Assembly (NCBI GenBank): GCA_965247245.1
Contig: CBDFGV010000003.1
Span: 3,720,001 to 3,784,000, forward strand
Direction: 5' to 3'
DNA length: 64,000 nt
DNA from: Tectiglobus sp965247245
Lineage (GTDB): Bacteria; Pseudomonadota; Alphaproteobacteria; Rhizobiales; Hyphomicrobiaceae
Shown here: piece after piece, positions 16,884-25,362 of the stretch
Layout: every line of letters begins with the position of its first letter
How positions within the stretch are numbered: the first letter of the stretch is position 1
Program-made: the position numbers and the translations under genes
The notes under the pieces: model-generated
The model's database searches: none
The model's input: only the letters and a program-made list of their open reading frames with translations
What the model was told of the DNA's origin: nothing

Positions 16884-17500
16884 GTTGCGGACCCGCCAGC
16901 GTCTAGCAGCAGTTCTTGCGACGTCTCGAAGGCTAAAGGCATATGCGTTGCAGCGATCAACAGCCCGCCAGTTGCCAGATGCTCATTGCAAACACGCGTA
17001 AAGGCCGCCTGGCTGGACGAATCCAGAGCCGTCGTCGGTTCGTCGAGCAGCCAGATCGGACGCTCGGCAACCAAGAGCCGAGCTAAGCCAAGCCGCCGCC
17101 GCTGCCCGGCTGAGAGGTAGCCCGCTGGAATATGTTCGAGGGCGCGGAGATCAAAGGCTTCGAGTGCCTGCTCAATCCGCGTCGCCACACCTCCGTTGAG
17201 ATCGCACCAAAACTTCAAATTCTCGAATACCGACATCGAGGGTTTGTTAGCGCTGAGGTGACCGACATAATGCGACTGATCTCCGATCTCGCGCTCGCTA
17301 TCACCGCCTTCAACCTGTATCGCGCCGCCAACCAAGGGCAGAAAGCCGGCAATCGCGCGCAACAATGTTGTCTTACCGGCTCCATTGGCTCCTTTCAGCA
17401 CAAGCGCCGCGCCACTGCGAACCGAGAACGACAGCTGGCTAAGAATAAGCCGCCCTCCGCGCTCGAGAGAGACGTCCTGTGCGTGAAGTGCGGATACCAT
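16880..17500 (-). CDS. ccmA: Cytochrome c biogenesis ATP-binding protein CcmA
   Basis: A 206-residue ABC ATPase of the CcmAB haem-CcmE release complex. Walker A is GANGAGKTTLL, the ABC signature is YLSAGQRRRLGLARL, and Walker B is IWLLDEPTTALD. I chose the ATG at 17500 (MVSALHAQDVSLERGG) because the standard ABC fold begins there; a frame open to 17605 would add 35 residues that do not resemble the family. The ribosome site is weak (GGGAG about 12 bases upstream). First gene of the leftward ccm block and divergent from acnA. Confidence 0.95.
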   Translation of the reverse strand: MVSALHAQDVSLERGGRLILSQLSFSVRSGAALVLKGANGAGKTTLLRAIAGFLPLVGGAIQVEGGDSEREIGDQSHYVGHLSANKPSMSVFENLKFWCDLNGGVATRIEQALEAFDLRALEHIPAGYLSAGQRRRLGLARLLVAERPIWLLDEPTTALDSSSQAAFTRVCNEHLATGGLLIAATHMPLAFETSQELLLDAGGSAT

Positions 17501-17759
17501 TTGCTGGTCGGTCTCCCTGAAATGCTCAATATGCGTATTACGCGTCGAAATCACGCGATTGCTATGTGATTTTGCCATAAAGCGTAGTAGTGCACGCGAA
17601 GCCAAGCAGCTATAACGTCACCGCAGCACCGCGCTGGGGCGCCTAGGGCGCCGTTCGCATGGCGGACGCAAGGTTTTGGTCCGACCGTGCACGAGATATT
17701 TTATTACGCCGGCGCTCCGGCGGCGCGGAATTGATAACATCTCGTGAGGAGGACTCACT

Positions 17760-20480
17760 ATGACCGCGCAAGGCCAAACCTCGCTCGACAGCTTCAATTG
17801 TAAGAAGACGCTCACCGCTGGCGGCAAAACGTATACGTACTACTCATTGCCTGATGCTGCCGCCAACGGACTGGGCGATATTGCGTCTCTTCCCTACTCC
17901 CTCAAGGTTCTTCTTGAAAACCTGTTACGCAACGAAGACGGCCGCACAGTCACCAAGGACGACATCATAGCAGCCGCCAAGTGGACAGAGACAAAAGGCA
18001 AAGCCAGCACAGAAATAGGCTTTCGCCCAGCGCGTGTGCTGATGCAGGACTTCACCGGCGTTCCGGCTGTTGTGGATCTCGCCGCTATGCGCGACGGAAT
18101 GAACAGCCTTGGTGGTGACCCACGTAAGATCAACCCGCTTGTGCCTGTCGACCTCGTCATTGACCACTCGGTTATCGTCGACGCCTTCGGCAACGAAAGC
18201 GCCTTCGCCCGCAATGTGGAATTGGAATACGAGCGTAACGGCGAACGCTACAACTTCCTCAAGTGGGGCCAGAACGCATTCAATAACTTCCGCGTCGTCC
18301 CTCCGGGCACCGGCATCTGCCACCAAGTCAACCTGGAATACCTCTCACAGGTCGTATGGACTAGTGAAAACGGCTCGGAAACAATTGCTTACCCAGACAC
18401 AGTTGTTGGCACGGACAGCCACACAACCATGGTCAATGGCCTGTCAGTTCTCGGTTGGGGTGTCGGTGGTATCGAAGCCGAAGCCGCAATGCTCGGCCAG
18501 GCTCAGTCGATGCTGGTGCCTGAAGTGATTGGCTTCCGACTGACGGGCAAGATGAAGGAAGGCATCACAGCCACTGACCTCGTACTGACTGTCACCCAGA
18601 TGCTGCGCAAGAAGGGTGTCGTCTCCAAGTTCGTGGAATTCTACGGTCCGGGCCTTGATGCGCTGACCCTTGCAGACCGTGCAACGATCTCAAACATGGC
18701 TCCGGAATATGGCGCCACGTGCGGCTTCTTCCCGGTCGACACAGAGACGATGCGCTACCTTCGCATGTCGGGCCGCGCAGATGACCGCCTCGCACTGGTC
18801 GAGGCCTATACCAAGGCACAGGGACTGTTCCGAGATTCAGCTGCGGCAGAGCCTGAGTTCACCGACACCCTGGAGCTTGATCTCGCCGACGTCGTGCCTT
18901 CGATTGCAGGCCCAAAGCGTCCGGAAGGCCGCATTTCACTGGGCGACGTTAAGTCTGGCTACGCCACCGCCCTCGAAAACGAGTACAGGCGCCCGATCTC
19001 CGAACTTGGTAAGCGATATGACGTTGCCAACCAGGACTTTGACCTGGGCCACGGTGATGTCGTCATCGCAGCCATCACGAGCTGCACCAACACCTCCAAC
19101 CCAAGCGTTCTCATTGCTGCCGGCCTGTTGGCACGCAACGCTGTTGAGAAGGGCCTCACAGTTAAGCCCTGGGTCAAGACCTCACTCGCACCGGGGTCAC
19201 AGGTCGTTGCCGCCTACCTCGAAAAGGCAGGCCTGCAGCCCTACCTCGACCAGGTCGGTTTCAACCTGGTTGGCTTCGGCTGCACAACCTGTATCGGAAA
19301 CTCCGGTCCACTGCAGGAAGACATCTCGCGCACCATTAACGAGAACGGGTTGGTTGCATCGGCAGTCCTGTCGGGTAACCGCAACTTTGAGGGTCGCGTC
19401 AGCCCGGATGTGCAGGCGAATTACCTCGCCTCGCCACCACTTGTTGTCGCCTATGCGTTGGCGGGAACCGTCAATACGGACCTGTCGAGCGAACCAATTG
19501 GCCATGGCAGCGACGGTCAACCGGTTCACCTGAAGGACATCTGGCCTTCGAATCATGAAGTCCAGCAGCTTATCGCCGAGAACATAACCAATGAAATGTT
19601 CAAGTCGAAGTACAGCGACGTCTTCGAAGGCGATGAGAACTGGAAAGACATTAAGACGTCGACCGGCCTGACTTATACCTGGGACTCAAGCTCAACTTAT
19701 GTTCAGAACCCACCGTACTTCGAAGGCATGACCAAGGATCTACCCGAGCTCAATGATATCGTGGGTGCACGGATCCTTGGGTTGTTTGGCGACAAGATCA
19801 CGACCGACCACATCTCACCGGCGGGATCGATCAAAAAGGAAAGTCCGGCCGGCGACTATCTGCTGGAGCGCCAGGTCCGACCGCAGGACTTCAACCAGTA
19901 CGGCACGCGTCGCGGCAACCATGACGTCATGATGCGTGGCACGTTTGCCAACATCCGCATCAAGAATCACGCGGCGAAAGAATCCGATGGCTCGGTCAAG
20001 GAAGGCGGATACGCCGTGCACTATCCATCCGGCGACCGCATGTACATCTACGATGCAGCCATGCGTTACCGTGACGAGGGTGTGCCCCTCGTTGTCATGG
20101 CCGGTGTTGAATACGGCAACGGCTCGTCCCGTGACTGGGCAGCGAAAGGCACCAACCTGCTCGGCGTTCGGGCAGTCATCGCCGGCTCATTCGAGCGTAT
20201 TCACCGGTCTAACCTCGTCGGTATGGGCGTTGTGCCGTTTACCTTCATGGATGGCCAGTCCTGGGAAGGCCTCGGCATCAAGGGCGATGAGCAGGTGACA
20301 ATTCTCGGCTTCGACAGCATCGAACCACGTAAAGAGATGGTTGCTGAGATCACCTACAGCGACGGCACCAAAAAGGATGTACCGATCCTTTGCCGAATCG
20401 ATACGCTGGATGAGCTCGACTACGTCAAGAACGGCGGGATTCTGCACTACGTCCTGCGCAATCTCGCAGAAGCCGCTTAG
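17760..20480 (+). CDS. acnA: Aconitate hydratase
   Basis: A 906-residue iron-sulfur enzyme that isomerises citrate to isocitrate in the TCA cycle. The [4Fe-4S] ligands are in ITSCTNTSNPSVLIAAG and in GFGCTTCIGNSGPL. Substrate-site segments DSHTTMVNG, TTDHISPAG and YGNGSSRDWAAKG are present. Length matches bacterial AcnA. It has an excellent ribosome site (AGGAGG, 7 bases before the ATG) and a terminator after the stop, so it is a strong single-gene unit. AcnA can also act as an RNA-binding regulator when iron is low, which is not testable here. Confidence 0.98.
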   Translation: MTAQGQTSLDSFNCKKTLTAGGKTYTYYSLPDAAANGLGDIASLPYSLKVLLENLLRNEDGRTVTKDDIIAAAKWTETKGKASTEIGFRPARVLMQDFTGVPAVVDLAAMRDGMNSLGGDPRKINPLVPVDLVIDHSVIVDAFGNESAFARNVELEYERNGERYNFLKWGQNAFNNFRVVPPGTGICHQVNLEYLSQVVWTSENGSETIAYPDTVVGTDSHTTMVNGLSVLGWGVGGIEAEAAMLGQAQSMLVPEVIGFRLTGKMKEGITATDLVLTVTQMLRKKGVVSKFVEFYGPGLDALTLADRATISNMAPEYGATCGFFPVDTETMRYLRMSGRADDRLALVEAYTKAQGLFRDSAAAEPEFTDTLELDLADVVPSIAGPKRPEGRISLGDVKSGYATALENEYRRPISELGKRYDVANQDFDLGHGDVVIAAITSCTNTSNPSVLIAAGLLARNAVEKGLTVKPWVKTSLAPGSQVVAAYLEKAGLQPYLDQVGFNLVGFGCTTCIGNSGPLQEDISRTINENGLVASAVLSGNRNFEGRVSPDVQANYLASPPLVVAYALAGTVNTDLSSEPIGHGSDGQPVHLKDIWPSNHEVQQLIAENITNEMFKSKYSDVFEGDENWKDIKTSTGLTYTWDSSSTYVQNPPYFEGMTKDLPELNDIVGARILGLFGDKITTDHISPAGSIKKESPAGDYLLERQVRPQDFNQYGTRRGNHDVMMRGTFANIRIKNHAAKESDGSVKEGGYAVHYPSGDRMYIYDAAMRYRDEGVPLVVMAGVEYGNGSSRDWAAKGTNLLGVRAVIAGSFERIHRSNLVGMGVVPFTFMDGQSWEGLGIKGDEQVTILGFDSIEPRKEMVAEITYSDGTKKDVPILCRIDTLDELDYVKNGGILHYVLRNLAEAA

Positions 20481-20527
20481 TCAGACCGGGCTTCTATAGG
20501 GATCCATCATTTCCGAGACTGACGAAC

Positions 20528-20562
20528 AAGGGCCGGTGATTAGTTCATCGGCCCTTTCTATT
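20528..20562 (+). terminator. acnA terminator
   Basis: AAGGGCCG (20528-20535) pairs with CGGCCCTT (20549-20556), followed by TTCTATTTCG. Located 47 bases past the acnA stop. Confidence 0.8.
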
Positions 20563-20648
20563 TCGTGATCGGCGTCACCCATTCGTGACTTTCAATTGAA
20601 TCGCGGAAACCGGATATTGTGACCTAGTAGATTTCAAACATCTGGAGA

Positions 20649-21413
20649 ATGATGCTCATGCGACGCATGGCAATAAGCTGGCTCGCGCCGTTCTTTGGCG
20701 GTCTCGTAATCGCGGGTAGCCTCGCAAGTGCACAACAGTCCGAGCACCCGGCACCAACACTGCTGGAACTCTATACCAGCCAAGGCTGCTCGTCGTGTCC
20801 ACCCGCTGACAAGCTGATCAAGAGCTATGCCAAGCGACGGGACATCGTTGCCCTGTCCTTTAACGTTGACTACTGGGATTACCTCGGCTGGAAAGACACG
20901 CTCGCCAAGCGCGAGTATTCCAATCGGCAACGCACCTACGCGATGAAGCGGGGCGACGGAGAGGTCTACACACCTCAGATTGTTGTGAATGGTGTCACCC
21001 ATGCCGTCGGCAGCATGCGCCGCCGTGTTGATCGCGCAATATCGATCGCTAATGACGGACGCAGAAAGCCAAACGTTCCGCTAACTGTGACCCACAAGAA
21101 TGGAAAACTGACCGTGAGTGTTGGCGGCGAACAACCTGTCGCCATTCCGCGCTCCGCGACTGTGTGGCTCGCAACTGTGCGTAGCCAGGTCACCGTTCCG
21201 GTCAAGCGCGGTGAAAACCATGGCCGCAAACTGACTTACTACAACGTCGTTGACCGGCTCACTCCGATCGGCATGTGGTCCGGTAAACGAACCGTAATCG
21301 AGCTCAAGGATGAGGACGTTTTGCAGGGCAAGGCAGACAACTGCGCTGTCCTCGTCCAACTCGGCAAGGGCGGACCTATTGTGGCCGCGCGTTGGATGTC
21401 ATCATCGAGCTAG
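20649..21413 (+). CDS. Secreted DUF1223 thioredoxin-like protein
   Basis: A 254-residue exported protein. The signal peptide covers about residues 1-28 (MRRMAISWLAPFFGGL... ending SLASAQQ). The mature start LLELYTSQGCSSCPPADKL carries a CxxC motif at residues 47-50 in a thioredoxin-like context. The following ALSFNVDYWDYLGWKDTLA and YTPQIVVNG segments define DUF1223. The function is unknown; a periplasmic thiol-redox role is likely from the motif. A strong terminator ends it. Transcribed alone. Confidence 0.88.
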   Translation: MMLMRRMAISWLAPFFGGLVIAGSLASAQQSEHPAPTLLELYTSQGCSSCPPADKLIKSYAKRRDIVALSFNVDYWDYLGWKDTLAKREYSNRQRTYAMKRGDGEVYTPQIVVNGVTHAVGSMRRRVDRAISIANDGRRKPNVPLTVTHKNGKLTVSVGGEQPVAIPRSATVWLATVRSQVTVPVKRGENHGRKLTYYNVVDRLTPIGMWSGKRTVIELKDEDVLQGKADNCAVLVQLGKGGPIVAARWMSSSS

Positions 21414-21440
21414 TCACAAAAGCAAAGCTTAGGTTGTTTG

Positions 21441-21473
21441 CCCACCAGCGACCACTGGTGGGTTTTTCTTTTC
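21441..21473 (+). terminator. Terminator of the DUF1223 gene
   Basis: CCCACCAG (21441-21448), 6-base loop, CTGGTGGG (21455-21462), then TTTTTCTTTTC. Perfect 8-bp stem with a long T-tract, 28 bases past the stop. Confidence 0.9.
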
Positions 21474-21607
21474 TTGGACACAGCATCGCGCGAAGCGAAA
21501 GCCGATGCACCCTGCGTCGGACCAAACAGCAGTGCCCGACAACGACAAGCACGGCTGGATCTTCTTCGAGGAATTGCCGCTCATCCCAAGGGACACACCC
21601 AAAAACG

Positions 21608-21745
21608 AAAAACGCGTGATCCCGGGGGAAGGATCACGCGCTAGGTTCGGGGGTAGTAAGGAGAGGCCCAATCCGGGGAGAGAAGGCTCGGGGGACTAGG
21701 GGGGCTGAGATCCGAGACTAACCGAACTGGGCCAAACCTGTAATG
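21608..21745 (-). ncRNA. Probable structured small RNA with its own terminator
   Basis: No gene covers 21414-21934. On the minus strand a rod-like structure is predicted: GGCCCA (21733-21728) pairs with TGGGCC (21670-21665), with further pairing inside (TCGG/CCGG and CTCGG/CCGAG). It is followed by a 10-bp perfect terminator stem, CGCGTGATCC/GGATCACGCG (21640-21613), and TTTTTCGTTTTT. The 5' end is a guess just beyond the outer stem. This is the layout of a stand-alone small RNA of about 130 nt. A long, bulged rod is reminiscent of 6S RNA, but I cannot assign it to a family. Confidence 0.55.
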
Positions 21746-21934
21746 ATATCTATCTAGCGAGCCTTTAGGGCAAACGAAGGTTGAGACTGTGGCCGTTCCG
21801 TGAATTTTGTTGCCGTTTATTACAATTTGTACATGTTCAGTTTCTGCTGGTTGCGAAGTTGCGAAACACAGCGCTTGCAATCCATCCATTCCGCATAGAA
21901 CATGGTGTATGAACGTACCATGAAGGAGGCGCTG

Positions 21935-22330
21935 GTGAGCGAAACCGACCCAATAGCCCTTCGCCCGGTTCAGCCGGGCGCAACACTCAGCCAAATATCA
22001 GGAAACGGTCAGAGCCGGCAAAGCTCCAGACCGGTCTGCTTTACCAGACAAGAACTCCAAGACATTCTGAACGTTTACGGTCGCAACGTCGCCGCCGGTG
22101 AATGGCGCGATTACGCGATTGATATGGGTAAAGAAAAAGCGACCTTCTCAATCTTCCGGCGAACCAGCGAAATGCCCCTGTATCGAATCGAGAAAAACCC
22201 AAAGCTTGCAAGAAAGCAGGGTGCATTCAGCGTTATCACTGCAACTGGCTTGATACTGAAGCGCGGCGGCGACCTACGCCGGGTACTCAGTGCCATCGAC
22301 AAAAAGCGTCTGACATTGGTCGGTGACTAA
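21935..22330 (+). CDS. DUF2794 family protein
   Basis: A 131-residue protein of an alphaproteobacterial family of unknown function. The core motifs are FTRQELQDILNVYGRNVAAG, DYAIDMGKEKATFSIFRR and PLYRIEKNPKLARKQGAF, ending with TGLILKRGGDLRRVLSAID. I chose the GTG at 21935 because AAGGAGG lies 5 bases upstream; upstream ATGs at 21902 and 21920 have no ribosome site. Alone in its unit, sharing a bidirectional terminator with the convergent Bax inhibitor-1 gene. Confidence 0.88.
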   Translation: MSETDPIALRPVQPGATLSQISGNGQSRQSSRPVCFTRQELQDILNVYGRNVAAGEWRDYAIDMGKEKATFSIFRRTSEMPLYRIEKNPKLARKQGAFSVITATGLILKRGGDLRRVLSAIDKKRLTLVGD

Positions 22331-22383
22331 CCGCGTCATAGCCCTACGCGGGCCTCACGCCATCATCAATACCGCAAAAGAAA

Positions 22384-22411
22384 AGGGCCCTCGAAAGGGC
22401 CCTAAACTTTT
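22384..22411. terminator. Bidirectional terminator
   Basis: AGGGCCCT-cgaa-AGGGCCCT is a perfect 8-bp stem with T-rich sequence on both sides (AAACTTTT rightward and TTTTCTTTT leftward). It separates the convergent DUF2794 and Bax inhibitor-1 genes. Confidence 0.85.
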
Positions 22412-22434
22412 AGATCTGATTGACTACCGACTTA

Positions 22435-23232
22435 CTATTCGCGGTTACCGAACAGCGACAGTAACATGACGAACATGTTGATGAAGTCGAGGTAGAGGCT
22501 CAGCGCGCCCATAATGGCTGTCTTAGCGGCCATCTCGGCATTGCCGGCGACTTCGTAGTAGCCGTCTTTAATGCGCTGGGTGTCGTAAGCCGTCAAACCA
22601 GCAAACACCAGGACACCAATCACGGAGATTGCAAACTGGAGTGCGGATGACTGCAGGAACAAGTTGACCAGTGCCGCGATCACGATGCCGATGACACCCA
22701 TGATCAGGAACGAACCCCAACCCGAGAGGTCCTTCTTCGTGGTGTAGCCATAGAGGCTGAGGCCAGCGAAAGCAGCCGCACTAATGAAGAACACCTGCAC
22801 GATTGACTGATGCGTGTAGACGATGAAGATCGACGACAGCGATGCACCCATCACTGCTGCGAAGATCCAGAACATCATCTGCGCCATTCCCGCACTCATG
22901 CGGTAGACCATGGCAGACAGGCCGAACACGAACGCCAATGGCGCCAGCATGAGTACCCACTTGATCGGGCTCATGTAGAGAGCAGCACCAAGCTCAGTGA
23001 AGTACATGCCACGCTTTAGACCGTAGGCAGCGCCAGAAGCTGACTTCGCAGCAAGTGCTGGATCTGTCGTGATCGTCTGTGTAAATAGAAAGTAAGCAAC
23101 GATACCCGTCAGAGCCACACCGGCAGCCATGTAATTGTAGACGGTGAGCATGTACGAGCGAAGACCTTCGTCGACGACCGCACCCTGTGCCGGGGACGAA
23201 GCATGTGTATACTGCTTGTCGTACTGAGACAT
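22435..23232 (-). CDS. Bax inhibitor-1/YccA family membrane protein
   Basis: A 265-residue protein with about seven membrane helices. It begins with a short soluble N-terminus (MSQYDKQYTH... RSYMLTVYNYMAAGVALTG) and ends with the conserved AKTAIMGALSLYLDFINMFVMLLSLFGNRE. This family (BsYetJ, YccA) is linked to calcium leak and to modulation of the FtsH protease. Acidic residues near the C-terminal helices (YLDF) correspond to the calcium sensor positions. The ribosome site GGGA is 4 bases before the ATG. Confidence 0.93.
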   Translation of the reverse strand: MSQYDKQYTHASSPAQGAVVDEGLRSYMLTVYNYMAAGVALTGIVAYFLFTQTITTDPALAAKSASGAAYGLKRGMYFTELGAALYMSPIKWVLMLAPLAFVFGLSAMVYRMSAGMAQMMFWIFAAVMGASLSSIFIVYTHQSIVQVFFISAAAFAGLSLYGYTTKKDLSGWGSFLIMGVIGIVIAALVNLFLQSSALQFAISVIGVLVFAGLTAYDTQRIKDGYYEVAGNAEMAAKTAIMGALSLYLDFINMFVMLLSLFGNRE

Positions 23233-23381
23233 TTGTTCCCGATTCCTTCAAACTGTTGTCGCCTGATAGACGTGCCCTCAATATGTCGTTATCGGGGCCG
23301 AATTTCAAGAATGTACTCGATTAGATTTTTCTATCAGAAACGAGGCGCAAAGGCGATCAGTGTAACTTTAGGAATTGTTTA

Positions 23382-23954
23382 ATGATCAGGCTGTTTGCTG
23401 CAATTCCGGTCCCAGATGAGATCTCCGACGGCCTCTATCGTCTCCGCCGACCGATGCCTGGCGCCCGCTGGACAGAGCAGAGTGATTATCACTTAACCCT
23501 CTGTTTTGTAGGCGATATTGACAATCGTCAGGCGAGTGAATTTGCCGACGAGTTAAGTCGCATCGAGATCAATCCGTTTCCCTTGAAGGTCTCATCGCTC
23601 GATGTCTTCGGCGGAAATGACCCTCACGTGTTATGGGCAGGCCTGGCACCAAGCACAGAGTTAGATGATCTCCACAGATTGGTTAAAGGCGCAGCGCGCT
23701 CCGCCGGCCTCAAGCCGGACAGCAAGCCATTCAAGCCTCACATCACCCTGGCGCGTTTGCGCAGTCCACCGGCCGGAGCCATCGAGAGGTTTTTGCGCCA
23801 AAACGTGGCTCTACGAAGCTCGGAATTCACGGTCGACCATTTCGCGCTCTATTCGGCGAAGCCTCGCACTGGCGGAGGTCCCTATGTTATCGAAGAGCGC
23901 TTTCCACTACTTCCTGGGTTGTTCTTGCAGGATGAGGACGACTATTCGCAGTAA
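23382..23954 (+). CDS. thpR: RNA 2',3'-cyclic phosphodiesterase
   Basis: A 190-residue 2H phosphoesterase. The two catalytic histidine motifs are YHLTLCFVGDI (near residues 36-46) and PHITLARLRSP (near 125-135). The protein begins MIRLFAAIPVPDEI, as in the ThpR/LigT family, which hydrolyses 2',3'-cyclic phosphates on RNA and can ligate tRNA halves in vitro. It precedes the pterin dehydratase gene by 35 bases and may be co-transcribed with it. Interesting in context: another tRNA-splicing-type enzyme, KptA, is encoded at 62.6-63.2 kb. Confidence 0.92.
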   Translation: MIRLFAAIPVPDEISDGLYRLRRPMPGARWTEQSDYHLTLCFVGDIDNRQASEFADELSRIEINPFPLKVSSLDVFGGNDPHVLWAGLAPSTELDDLHRLVKGAARSAGLKPDSKPFKPHITLARLRSPPAGAIERFLRQNVALRSSEFTVDHFALYSAKPRTGGGPYVIEERFPLLPGLFLQDEDDYSQ

Positions 23955-23989
23955 AACGCTAAGCCGACGCACGAATTAGGGAGATTTCG

Positions 23990-24277
23990 ATGACCAGCAA
24001 ACTCACAGGCGACGCGCGAGCATCAGCACTTGCATCATTAACCGACTGGAGCGAAGTCGAAGGACGCGACGCGATTTCCAAGAGCTACAAATTCAAGTCT
24101 TTCACAGCAGCATTTGGTTTCATGACAATGGCCGCTATCGAGGCTGAGAAAGCTGACCATCATCCCGAATGGTTCAACGTCTACAATCGGGTGGATGTTA
24201 CCTTGTCGACGCACGATGCGGGTGGCCTCACGGACAAGGACATAAGACTGGCCCAGAAAATGGACGAGCTTGTCTAG
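23990..24277 (+). CDS. phhB: 4a-hydroxytetrahydrobiopterin dehydratase (PCD)
   Basis: A 95-residue protein of the pterin-4a-carbinolamine dehydratase family. The active-site histidines are in KADHHPEWFNVYNRVDVTLSTHD, followed by GGLTDKDIRLAQKMDEL. It recycles the pterin cofactor after aromatic amino acid hydroxylation. No phenylalanine hydroxylase gene is present here, so the link is functional only. The ribosome site is AGGGAG, 7 bases before the ATG. Confidence 0.93.
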   Translation: MTSKLTGDARASALASLTDWSEVEGRDAISKSYKFKSFTAAFGFMTMAAIEAEKADHHPEWFNVYNRVDVTLSTHDAGGLTDKDIRLAQKMDELV

Positions 24278-24287
24278 CGATCCCGCA

Positions 24288-25115
24288 CTAGCCGCCATCG
24301 CCAGGCCAGAGGAAACTTGGCCCCCCACCCTGCACGCCACCGCTAGCATTGGTGCGCCGCCGTCGGCGCTGTTTCGCGGAAGCCAACTTCCGGTCCCTCG
24401 CGTCCTTCTTGGCGCGTGAGACGGCTAAGCGATTGGCTGTCGCATAAGGGTCTGGTGCCCGCACTCCGGCAGCGCCTATCAGATACGGATTTTCACCATC
24501 GACAGCAGTTGCAGCGATTTCAGCCTGTTTGACGTCGCTAGCAACCTTGTCTAGCGCCTGCTCATTGAGCGCTACCTGTGGCGCGGGTGAGGCATACATG
24601 GCGTGCCGGGCGCGCTCTTCAGGCGACCAAGGTGCCGGCCTACAGGTACACTGCGGGATGTATTTCTTGCGGTAGAGGAACGCATTCTCCAACAGCTTGT
24701 ATGGCTTGCCCGAGATGTCGCGCGCCTGATTTATATCAGCTGTCCGGTTCGACATGTAATAGAGCTTGGTATTGCCCTGACAACGCGCCTGGCATTGATC
24801 GGCGTCGCTGTGGAAATTGCTTCGTGTTGAAGAATTGCTGATCGGAAAGTAGTAGCCGTCACATAGCCTGACGCACACGGTCCGGTACTTCGACGACGGA
24901 TAGCTTAGCTGCGGTTGCGGCGAGTTCTGGTTGAGAAAGTAGGGATCGTTGCCTGGGCGTGCCGGTTGAACCTTTGGGGCGCTGGGCGCCGTGAACCAGC
25001 CGAATAGATTGTTGAAGACGCCTTGCGCAGAACCGGCTGGAATAGCCGCAAACCACCCGACATGAAATGCCACGAGGGCAAGTGCCGCCGTCCGAAAACT
25101 ACAAATCTTACGCAT
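24288..25115 (-). CDS. DUF2865 family exported protein, paralogue 1
   Basis: A 275-residue protein with an N-terminal signal peptide (residues 1-30, ending AIPAGSAQG). The conserved core near 75-165 reads YRTVCVRLCDGYYFPIS, then paired cysteines in ADQCQARCQG, a GKPYKLLENAFLYRKKY segment and CTCRPAPWS. Six to eight conserved cysteines suggest disulfide bonding. The C-terminus is basic (KDARDRKLASAKQRRRRRT). It is a close paralogue of the gene immediately upstream in transcription, separated by 247 bases. The family is common in Hyphomicrobiales; function unknown. Confidence 0.85.
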   Translation of the reverse strand: MRKICSFRTAALALVAFHVGWFAAIPAGSAQGVFNNLFGWFTAPSAPKVQPARPGNDPYFLNQNSPQPQLSYPSSKYRTVCVRLCDGYYFPISNSSTRSNFHSDADQCQARCQGNTKLYYMSNRTADINQARDISGKPYKLLENAFLYRKKYIPQCTCRPAPWSPEERARHAMYASPAPQVALNEQALDKVASDVKQAEIAATAVDGENPYLIGAAGVRAPDPYATANRLAVSRAKKDARDRKLASAKQRRRRRTNASGGVQGGGPSFLWPGDGG

Positions 25116-25362
25116 ACACCAGAAACCTACTCGGCACTCAACGACCTCAGGCAGCCGTTGCGTGGTTACCGAAGGCAGGAAAACTGCCGATAAGGTAATG
25201 ACTTAGTACGAATATTTCCTAAACGAGGCAGCAGAATTGGGACTCGCCGGAGTATCTCGTTAAGGAAAAGGCAACACAGCCTAGCCCTGTTTGGGCTGCC
25301 GGCTACCTTATCCGGAACACGCGTTCCCACACGATCGCTCTGTGGAGACTGATCGGGTTGTT

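Noticed and set aside
18670..19533. 287-residue open frame inside acnA in another frame
   Set aside because: Overlaps the conserved aconitase core; high S/T/R content is what a shifted reading of GC-rich coding DNA gives.
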